The position numbers and the translations under genes are program-made. Under the pieces are notes generated by a model. The model was not told where the DNA came from. It was given only the letters and a program-made list of their open reading frames with translations, and did no database searches. A stretch of 38,210 nt of DNA from Pseudomonas huaxiensis (lineage in GTDB: Bacteria; Pseudomonadota; Gammaproteobacteria; Pseudomonadales; Pseudomonadaceae): contig NZ_QKVL01000048.1 of NCBI RefSeq assembly GCF_003231275.1, positions 1 through 38,210 of the forward strand. Reading direction: 5' to 3'. Shown one piece after another: positions 32,788 through 38,210 of this stretch; the stretch's first letter is position 1; every line of letters begins with the position of its first letter.

Positions 32788-32853
32788 CAAGCTGCAAGAG
32801 CAAGCAAGAGCGGCACAAGACCGCCATTGCTTGAAACTTGCAGCTCGCAGCTT
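32788..32853. repeat. CAAGCTGCAAG-type inverted repeats between ahcY and metF
   Basis: CAAGCTGCAAG at 32788-32798 is faced by CTTGCAGCT and GCAGCTTG copies at 32838-32853, with further GC-rich pairing inside (GCGG / CCGC). It is the same family as at 5733-5768. It may shape the ahcY mRNA 3' end and reduce read-through into metF. Confidence 0.55.
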
Positions 32854-32863
32854 GTAGCTGCTG

Positions 32864-34273
32864 TTAGTAGCGGTAGGCGTGTGGCTTGAATGGACCTTCA
32901 ACGGACACGCCGATGTACTCGGCCTGTTTCGGGGTCAGTTGGGTGATCACGCCGCCGAAGCCGCGAACCATTTCCAGGGCCACTTCCTCGTCGAGTTTCT
33001 TCGGCAGGACTTCAACAGTCAGGCGCTCGGCTTTCTGCGCGGCGTTCAGGTCAGCGAACTTCTGGTCGAACAGGAAGATCTGTGCCAGGACCTGGTTGGC
33101 GAAAGAGCCGTCCATGATCCGGCTCGGGTGGCCGGTGGCGTTGCCCAGGTTCACCAGACGGCCTTCGGCCAGCAGGATCAGGTAGTCATCGTTCTGCGGA
33201 TCGAAGTCGCCATTGCCGGTACGGTGGATCTTGTGGACCTGCGGCTTGACCTCTTCCCATGCCCAGTTCTTGCGCATGAAAGCGGTGTCGATTTCGTTGT
33301 CGAAGTGACCGATGTTGCAGACAACGGCGCGCTTCTTCAGGGCTTTGAGCATGTTGGCGTCGCAGACGTTGACGTTACCGGTGGTGGTGACGATCAAGTC
33401 GATCTTGCCCAGCAGGGCCGCGTCGATGCTGGCTTCGGTGCCGTCGTTGATGCCGTCGATGAAAGGCGAAACCAGTTCGAAGCCGTCCATGCAGGCTTGC
33501 ATGGCGCAGATCGGGTCGACTTCGGTGACTTTGACGATCATGCCTTCCTGACGCAGCGACTGGGCCGAGCCCTTGCCCACGTCACCGTAGCCGATCACCA
33601 GGGCTTGCTTGCCCGACAGCAGGTGGTCGGTGCCGCGCTTGATGGCATCGTTCAGGCTGTGACGGCAGCCGTACTTGTTGTCGTTCTTGCTCTTGGTGAC
33701 CGAGTCGTTGACGTTGATTGCCGGGATTTTCAGCTCGCCCTTGGCCAGCATGTCCAGCAGGCGGTGTACGCCGGTGGTGGTTTCTTCGGTGACGCCGTGG
33801 ATCTTGTCCAGCATCGCCGGGTATTTCTTGTGCAGGATTTCGGTCAGGTCGCCGCCGTCGTCGAGGATCATGTTGGCGTCCCATGGCTGACCGTCCTTGA
33901 GGATGGTCTGCTCGATGCACCACTCGTATTCCTGCTCGGTTTCACCTTTCCAGGCGAACACAGGGATGCCGGCGGCGGCGATGGCAGCAGCGGCCTGGTC
34001 CTGGGTGGAGAAGATGTTGCAGGACGACCAGCGCACTTCGGCACCCAGGGCAACCAGGGTTTCGATCAGCACGGCGGTCTGGATGGTCATGTGGATGCAG
34101 CCGAGGATTTTCGCGCCCTTGAGTGGCTGCTCTTCCTGGTACTTGCGACGCAGGCCCATCAGTGCAGGCATTTCCGACTCGGCGATGATGGTTTCGCGAC
34201 GGCCCCAGGCGGCCAGGGAGATGTCGGCGACCTTGAAATCGTTAAAACCTGCAGGCGTGTTTACAGCGCTCAT
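32864..34273 (-). CDS. ahcY: S-adenosylhomocysteine hydrolase
   Basis: A 469-residue NAD-dependent enzyme that splits S-adenosylhomocysteine into adenosine and homocysteine, removing the product of SAM-dependent methylation. Key parts: FNDFKVADISLAAWGRREI-type N-terminus, ILGCIHMTIQTAVLIETL, the NAD-binding VIGYGDVGKGSAQSL and the C-terminal GPFKPHAYRY with the conserved Lys and Tyr. It has the insertion common to bacterial forms. GGAGG lies before the ATG. The 5' leader carries an SAH riboswitch, listed separately, so expression should rise when its substrate builds up. Confidence 0.98.
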   Translation of the reverse strand: MSAVNTPAGFNDFKVADISLAAWGRRETIIAESEMPALMGLRRKYQEEQPLKGAKILGCIHMTIQTAVLIETLVALGAEVRWSSCNIFSTQDQAAAAIAAAGIPVFAWKGETEQEYEWCIEQTILKDGQPWDANMILDDGGDLTEILHKKYPAMLDKIHGVTEETTTGVHRLLDMLAKGELKIPAINVNDSVTKSKNDNKYGCRHSLNDAIKRGTDHLLSGKQALVIGYGDVGKGSAQSLRQEGMIVKVTEVDPICAMQACMDGFELVSPFIDGINDGTEASIDAALLGKIDLIVTTTGNVNVCDANMLKALKKRAVVCNIGHFDNEIDTAFMRKNWAWEEVKPQVHKIHRTGNGDFDPQNDDYLILLAEGRLVNLGNATGHPSRIMDGSFANQVLAQIFLFDQKFADLNAAQKAERLTVEVLPKKLDEEVALEMVRGFGGVITQLTPKQAEYIGVSVEGPFKPHAYRY

Positions 34274-34301
34274 GAAGAGCCTCCATTCGTAGTGTGCGAA
34301 T

Positions 34302-34398
34302 GGGCGCCGTTGTGCGTTAAGGGTCCGCGATGAAGCGTGCGGACAACGCCCCGACCGAGCCTGACAGGGTCAACCTGCTGCAGCGCCCCTCGGTCGGG
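34302..34398 (-). ncRNA. S-adenosylhomocysteine (SAH) riboswitch
   Basis: The minus strand just upstream of ahcY shows the SAH riboswitch layout. P1 is GGGCGC (in 34383-34389) with GCGCCC (in 34302-34308). CCGA near 34391-34398 pairs with the UCGG in the stretch CAGGCTCGGTCGG, and the family-typical AACGGC precedes the 3' half of P1. An internal stem, TCCGC / GCGGA, is also present. These riboswitches turn on ahcY when SAH binds. Downstream, a small ATTCG / CGAAT hairpin lies right before the GGAGG ribosome site and could be the expression switch. Confidence 0.88.
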
Positions 34399-34444
34399 TG
34401 GCGGGAGCGATGGTCGCGGGGGACCATCGCCGAAAAACGCGGGG

Positions 34445-34473
34445 ATTATAGCCGGGCTTTCGCGCGCGCCCAA
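34445..34473 (-). promoter_or_regulatory. Sigma-70 promoter for ahcY
   Basis: The minus strand has a perfect -10 TATAAT (34445-34450) and a partial -35 TTGGGC (34468-34473) separated by exactly 17 bases. Transcription would begin near 34438, placing the SAH riboswitch at the start of a leader of about 165 bases. Confidence 0.75.
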
Positions 34474-34611
34474 GGGCCAAAGCGTCGCGTGCGACCGACG
34501 ACTGGCGGATGGTCGAATACCGGCGATGGTTTGCGTCCAAAGAATGGGGCTACCATGTAGTGGCAGGGCCTCGGTGGCCCTGCTTCACATGCCAGGCCGG
34601 TAGGAGCACGC

Positions 34612-35013
34612 ATGAATTTTCACACCCGCAAATGGGTTAAACCCGAAGACCTCAACCCCAATGGCACCTTGTTCGGTGGCAGCTTGCTGCGCTGGATCGA
34701 CGAAGAGGCGGCGATCTACGCGATCGTCCAGCTGGGCAACCAGCGCGTGGTGACCAAGTACATCTCCGAAATCAACTTCGTCAGCGCCTCGCGCTAGGGT
34801 GACATCATCGAACTGGGCATCACCGCCACCGAGTTCGGCCGTACCTCGATCACCCTCAAGTGCGAAGTCCGCAACAAGATCACCCGCAAGGCGGTGCTTA
34901 CCGTCGAGCGCATGGTGTTCGTCAACCTGGGCGATGACGGCTTGCCGGCAGCGCATGGACGGACCGAGATCAAGTACATCGAGGACCAGTTCCCGGACAG
35001 CGCCGTCGAATAA
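34612..35013 (+). pseudogene. Acyl-CoA thioesterase (hotdog fold) interrupted by TAG
   Basis: The frame from the ATG at 34612 encodes a hotdog acyl-CoA thioesterase of the YciA/BACH kind: NPNGTLFGGSLLRWIDEEAA near residue 15 carries the acidic active-site region, and VTKYISEINFVSASR follows. At 34795-34797 the codon is TAG. The same frame then continues without another stop to TAA at 35011-35013 with clearly related sequence (GDIIELGITATEFGRTSITL, CEVRNKITRKAV). The full product would be 133 residues; the stop leaves 61. Homologues have Gln here (SRQGDI), so one C-to-T change (CAG to TAG) explains it. This is either a recent nonsense mutation or a sequencing error. TAGGAG precedes the ATG and a strong terminator follows. 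Confidence 0.85.
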
Positions 35014-35047
35014 GCCCCAAAGCGGTAAGTGGTAAGCGGCAAGCCAC

Positions 35048-35095
35048 AAGCTAAAGCAAGAGCAGACCGCAGCGCTGCTCTTGCTTTAGCTTTTT
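35048..35095 (+). terminator. Strong terminator downstream of the thioesterase
   Basis: An 18-bp perfect stem (35048-35065 with 35075-35092) and a 9-base loop are followed by TTT. The stem contains CTAAAGCAAGAGCAG. Further CTTGCAGCTTGAAGC sequence of the CAAGCTGCAAG family follows up to 35127. It ends the thioesterase transcript and may also serve the convergent antiporter gene. Confidence 0.85.
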
Positions 35096-35124
35096 CTTGC
35101 AGCTTGAAGCTTAAAACTTGCAGC

Positions 35125-36363
35125 TCAAGAAGCTTGTTCGCTGACGCCCCGCACCACCCGCCCGACCGTCAACCCCTGCACCAGGATCGACGACAGCACC
35201 ACGATGTAGGTGATCGACAGCAGCAGGTCACGCTCATCGCCCATTGGCAGCGACAGTGCCAGGGCCACCGACACCCCGCCTCGCAAGCCACCCCAGGTCA
35301 GTACCCGCACGGTGCCTTTCGGCACGCTGCGCCAGCGCCGCAGCAGGACGATGGCCGGGGCCACGGTCAGCAGCCGTGACAGCAGCACCGCCACCGCCAG
35401 CACGCCGCCGGCCGCCAGGTGCATCCAGTTGAACGGCAGCAGCAACAGCTCCAGGCCGATCAGGGCGAACAGCAGGGCGTTGAGCATGTCGTCGATCAGT
35501 TCCCAGAAGCCGTCCATGTAGCGCCGGGTCATGTCGTTCATGGCCAGGTTACGGCCCATGTTGCCGATGATCAGACCGGCCACCACCATGGCGATCGGCG
35601 CCGAGACGTGCAGCTCGTAGCACATCGCCGAGCCGCCGATGACCAGCGCGAGGGTCAGCATCACCTCGACCTGGTACTGCTCGATGCTCTTGATCATGCG
35701 GTAGGTGAAGTAGCCGATGATGCCGCCGAAGACCACGCCGCCAATCGCTTCACGAACGAACAGCATCGCGGTTTCCGAGACGCTCGGGGTTTCGCCGAGC
35801 TGGACGATGCCCAGCAACACGGTGAAGACCACGACCGCGGTACCGTCGTTGAACAGCGATTCACCGACGATGGTGGTTTTCAGCGGTTTCGAGGCATTGG
35901 CGGTACGCAGCGCGCCGAGCACGGCAATCGGGTCGGTGGGCGAGATCAGGGCGCCGAACAGCAGGCAGTAGATCAGGCTGACGTTCCAGCCGAACAGCGC
36001 GAACACCCAGTGCGCGAGAAAGCCGATCACCGTTGTGGCGATCAGTACGCCGAGGGTGGCCAGCAGGCCGATCGGCCAGCGGTAGCTGCGCAGGTCGGCC
36101 AGGTTGACGTGCAGCGCGCCTGCGAACAGCAGGAACGACAGCATCCAGTGCATCAACAAGTCGTTGAAGTCGATCTGGTTCATCAGGCCTTCGACGCGTT
36201 CTTCCAGGCCCGGATAACCGATCAGGCTCAGGGCCTGGAGCATCAGGGAGAACAGCAGGGCGGTGACCATGACGCCAATGGCGGGCGGCAGGCCGATAAA
36301 GCGGTAATTCACGTAAGTGAGGAGGGTAGTGAGACAGATAAACGCGGCAACTAACTCAAGCAT
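35125..36363 (-). CDS. CPA1-family Na+/H+ (cation/proton) antiporter
   Basis: A 412-residue membrane protein with about 12 hydrophobic segments. The family core is LISPTDPIAVLGAL followed by VGESLFNDGTAVVVFTVLLG, where the Asn-Asp pair binds the cation. The segment TWGGLRGGVSVALALSLP near residue 360 is another NhaP/CPA1 mark. It should exchange Na+ or K+ for protons at the inner membrane. I use the ATG at 36363 (AGGA upstream); the frame is open to a TTG at 36387. The C-terminus is short, with no cytoplasmic regulatory domain. It is convergent with the thioesterase and divergent from the EamA transporter gene. Confidence 0.93.
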   Translation of the reverse strand: MLELVAAFICLTTLLTYVNYRFIGLPPAIGVMVTALLFSLMLQALSLIGYPGLEERVEGLMNQIDFNDLLMHWMLSFLLFAGALHVNLADLRSYRWPIGLLATLGVLIATTVIGFLAHWVFALFGWNVSLIYCLLFGALISPTDPIAVLGALRTANASKPLKTTIVGESLFNDGTAVVVFTVLLGIVQLGETPSVSETAMLFVREAIGGVVFGGIIGYFTYRMIKSIEQYQVEVMLTLALVIGGSAMCYELHVSAPIAMVVAGLIIGNMGRNLAMNDMTRRYMDGFWELIDDMLNALLFALIGLELLLLPFNWMHLAAGGVLAVAVLLSRLLTVAPAIVLLRRWRSVPKGTVRVLTWGGLRGGVSVALALSLPMGDERDLLLSITYIVVLSSILVQGLTVGRVVRGVSEQAS

Positions 36364-36557
36364 CCTAGGTCCTGTATTGGCTTCCAAGTCGGTGCCCGAA
36401 CGAGGCGGGCAAAGACTTTGATGGCCTTTTGACCGTTTCGGGACACAGTTTTTTTCAATGTCGCCATTGACAGCGCGCTGGCTGTTTTGTTGCCGCTGGT
36501 TGAAACTTCGCCGTCCGCTTTACGGACCCTGTCCGCAGATGGCGAAGGAATCGAGAC

Positions 36558-37391
36558 GTGGTAGCGACTTCTCTGGTGCTGGTCGCGGCACTGCTGCATG
36601 CAACCTGGAATACCCTGATCAAATTCAGCGGCGAGCGCCTTCTGGTGATCGCCAGCATGGATACCGTGGCCCTGCTGTTCGCGCTGGTGATGGTCGGTTT
36701 CGTCCAGTTGCCGCCGGCGGATATCTGGCCGTGGCTGCTCGCATCGGCGGGCTTCGAGCTGGTCTACCGGATGCTGCTGATCAAGGCGTATCGGGTGGGC
36801 GACCTTGGCCTGGTCTATCCGCTGATGCGCGGCCTGTCGCCGCTGGTGGTGCTGGCGTTGACGCTGGTGTTCGCCGGCGAAGACCTCAGCAGCCAGCAGA
36901 TCATCGGCATCCTGCTGATCCCGTGCGGCATGGCCTGCCTGCTCTGGCGCGGGGGCGGCGGCGATCGCCTGCCGTGGTCGATGCTGCCGGTGGTGGCGTT
37001 GATCGGCCTGTGCATCGGTTGCTATACCTGGCTCGACGGTCAGGCGATCCGGCGGTGGTCGCAGCCGCTGGATTATCTGGTGTGGCTGACGCTGGCCTGT
37101 TCCCTGCCATTTCCGCTGCTGGCAACCGTGTCGCGGCGCGCGCCGTTCGCGCTGTTCTGGCGCACTCAGTGGAAGCTTGGCCTGGCGGTGGGTGTCTGCG
37201 TATTGCTCAGCTACGCTCTGGTGCTCTGGGCGATGCACCTGGGATCGGTGGCCGAAGCGGCGGCGCTGCGTGAGGTAAGCGTGATCCTGGTGGTGCTGCT
37301 GGGCATGCGCTACCTCAAAGAACCTTTCGGCGGGCCCAGGCTCTTAGCTTGTGCGCTGGTGTTGATCGGCATGCTGGTGATGAAATTCTGA
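36558..37391 (+). CDS. EamA/DMT-family transporter
   Basis: A 277-residue protein with ten predicted membrane helices in two EamA repeats. The first half has YRMLLIKAYRVGDLGLVYPLMRG-type sequence and the second AEAAALREVSVILVVLLGMRYLKEPFG, the typical pair that marks drug/metabolite transporters. The substrate is unknown. The start is GTG at 36558, with AAGGA nine bases away, giving MVATSLVLVAALLHATWNT, a normal family start. It is 36 bp before a MAPEG gene and probably co-transcribed with it. Confidence 0.92.
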   Translation: MVATSLVLVAALLHATWNTLIKFSGERLLVIASMDTVALLFALVMVGFVQLPPADIWPWLLASAGFELVYRMLLIKAYRVGDLGLVYPLMRGLSPLVVLALTLVFAGEDLSSQQIIGILLIPCGMACLLWRGGGGDRLPWSMLPVVALIGLCIGCYTWLDGQAIRRWSQPLDYLVWLTLACSLPFPLLATVSRRAPFALFWRTQWKLGLAVGVCVLLSYALVLWAMHLGSVAEAAALREVSVILVVLLGMRYLKEPFGGPRLLACALVLIGMLVMKF

Positions 37392-37427
37392 GCCGGCGCG
37401 AACCTCGATTCTGACAAGGACTGAACC

Positions 37428-37814
37428 ATGACTGTCGCCTTCTGGTGTGTATTGATCGCCCTGTGCCTGCCGTACCTGTGTACGAGCGTCGCGAAGTTCG
37501 GCAGCGGGCGTTTCAACCTGCGCCACAACCATGACCCCCGGGCTTTCCTCGACAAACTCGAAGGCTGGCCGCGCCGGGCGCACGCGGCGCAGATGAACAG
37601 CTTCGAGATTTTGCCGGCGTTCATCGCGGCTGTGCTGATCGCCGATGTGGTCGGCAATGCCGAACAGGTCACCCAGGACGTGCTGGCGGTGCTGTTCATC
37701 ACCAGTCGCCTGCTTTTCATCATCTGCTATCTGGCGGACTGGGCGGCGCTGCGGTCGGTGGTGTGGTTTGTCGGGGTTGGCTTGATCATCAGTTTCTTTG
37801 TGGTTTCAGCCTGA
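37428..37814 (+). CDS. MAPEG-family membrane protein
   Basis: A 128-residue protein with four hydrophobic segments and the MAPEG pattern: an Asn-Phe-Asn like segment RFNLRHNHDPRAFLDKLEGW after helix 1, then AQMNSFEILPAFIAAVL and SRLLFIICYLADWAALRS. Bacterial members resemble glutathione-dependent eicosanoid enzymes but are mostly uncharacterised. AAGGA precedes the ATG. It follows the EamA gene closely and is followed by a REP pair that may mark the transcript end. Confidence 0.9.
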   Translation: MTVAFWCVLIALCLPYLCTSVAKFGSGRFNLRHNHDPRAFLDKLEGWPRRAHAAQMNSFEILPAFIAAVLIADVVGNAEQVTQDVLAVLFITSRLLFIICYLADWAALRSVVWFVGVGLIISFFVVSA

Positions 37815-37825
37815 TCTTCGGGGGC

Positions 37826-37899
37826 CTCATCGCCGGCAAGCCGGCTCCCACTGGGCCGGTGTATGCCGACCCTGTGGGAGCTGGCTTGCCAGCGATGAG
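37826..37899. repeat. Paired REP element (REPIN), family 2
   Basis: Two 26-base arms (37826-37851 and 37874-37899) are inverted copies with two differing positions, around a 22-base loop. The core GTGGGAGCnGGCTTGCCnGC is distinct from the family-1 REPs at 7861 and 24018. The two differences lie opposite each other within each arm, so each arm keeps its own small hairpin. Confidence 0.88.
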
Positions 37900-38049
37900 C
37901 ATGGGTATCTACACATCTTTCGGTCATGTGGTGACTGAAAGGCGCTTGTCAAAAGACCGAGTAATGGCCACCAGGCGCATGCCGGAAGTTTTCTAGTGCT
38001 CTCAAGATCGAGCGCCGCCCGCGCGGCGCATCGCGACGGTTCGGCGCTC

Positions 38050-38067
38050 CGACGAGCTCGCTCCTAC
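38050..38067. repeat. Partial family-1 REP
   Basis: The end GAGCTCGCTCCTACA matches one arm of the family-1 REP and is followed by TTTTTT. The partner arm is degenerate (GCATCGCGACGG upstream). It is probably a decayed pair. Confidence 0.6.
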
Positions 38068-38088
38068 ATTTTTTGCAACGCGCCTATG

Positions 38089-38209
38089 TCTGTCAGGCCA
38101 TGGTTGACCGCCTTGTTTGTACGACGCGATATCGAGTCAACTTCAACAGCCTCCCCGCAATTCGTCGCCAAACGCCAAGGGCGGGCAACACCTATCTGTC
38201 AGGCCATGG
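38089..38209 (+). repeat. Two copies of a 15-base direct repeat at the window edge
   Basis: TCTGTCAGGCCATGG occurs at 38089-38103 and at 38195-38209, 106 bases apart. CCTAT precedes each copy, with a two-base difference in spacing, so similarity spans about 19 bases. The second copy touches the end of the window, so more copies may lie beyond. Confidence 0.7.
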
Positions 38210-38210
38210 C

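Larger units (their letters stand above)
34274..34611. other. Divergent intergenic region ahcY / thioesterase
   Basis: These 338 bases hold the SAH riboswitch and promoter of ahcY (minus strand, listed separately). The remaining stretch, about 34474-34605, precedes the thioesterase gene and ends in TAGGAG, a good ribosome site five bases before its ATG. No further gene or confident promoter was recognised. Confidence 0.7.
37815..38210. other. Right-end intergenic region with repeats
   Basis: These 396 bases contain no credible gene. They hold a family-2 REP pair (37826-37899), an inverted repeat GCGCCG / CGGCGC near 38012-38030, a partial family-1 REP ending at 38067 with a following T-run, and two copies of a 15-base repeat at 38089-38103 and 38195-38209. 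Confidence 0.7.

Noticed and set aside
34527..34556. Sigma-70 promoter for the thioesterase (TTGCGT / TACCAT)
   Set aside because: The spacing of 14 bases is too short and alternatives match poorly.
38089..38209. CRISPR-like array at the right edge
   Set aside because: Only two short repeats with a 91-base gap are seen, which does not fit CRISPR repeat or spacer sizes, and there are no cas genes.
1..38210. A novel defence, phage or mobile system
   Set aside because: Every sizeable coding region belongs to a known conserved Pseudomonas family in familiar order. No transposase, integrase, toxin-antitoxin pair, reverse transcriptase or nuclease cluster was found.

Overview
The window is a chromosomal stretch of a GC-rich gammaproteobacterium, almost certainly a Pseudomonas of the P. 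fluorescens/P. putida kind. Three things point there: a complete medium-chain PHA cluster (phaC1-phaZ-phaC2-phaD), the gshB-tonB-algH-ruvX-pyrR-pyrB-pyrC' block next to the pilGHIJ-chpA type IV pilus chemosensory genes, and two families of paired Pseudomonas REP sequences. No phage, transposase, integrase, CRISPR array, tRNA or rRNA was seen. The content looks like conserved core genome, not a new accessory island.

Layout. 1-13821 is entirely on the minus strand: phaD (cut by the left edge), phaC2, phaZ, phaC1, a DUF971 gene, hslU, hslV, pyrC', pyrB, pyrR, ruvX, algH, tonB and gshB. 14029-23267 is plus: pilG, pilH, pilI, pilJ, chpA, chpC. rsmE and bioA follow on minus (23264-25499). On plus come an exported amine oxidase with a lysine/alanine/proline-rich tail, a cytochrome b561 and a periplasmic YceI protein (25691-28852). 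On minus are rhlE, a solute-binding protein, metF and ahcY (28915-34273). The right end holds a thioesterase gene broken by an in-frame TAG, a CPA1 antiporter (minus), an EamA transporter and a MAPEG protein, then repeats.

How the genes work together. PhaC1 and PhaC2 polymerise (R)-3-hydroxyacyl-CoA on granules, PhaZ mobilises the polymer, and PhaD is the TetR-like regulator. HslVU is a heat-shock protease with a very good sigma-32 promoter. PyrB and the catalytically disabled PyrC' should form the Pseudomonas aspartate transcarbamoylase. PilG/H/I/J, ChpA and ChpC form the Chp sensory pathway, but the pilK and chpB adaptation genes known from P. aeruginosa are absent here. MetF and AhcY serve the methionine/SAM cycle, and ahcY is preceded by an S-adenosylhomocysteine riboswitch.

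Most worth a second look: the nonsense codon in the thioesterase; the ChpA phosphotransfer domains with Thr and Gln at the histidine position; the missing adaptation enzymes; the charged tail on the amine oxidase; the sigma-54-like site and Crc/Hfq-like motif at phaC1; a terminator-like hairpin between hslV and hslU; the long leader of rhlE; and unexplained repeats at the right edge.
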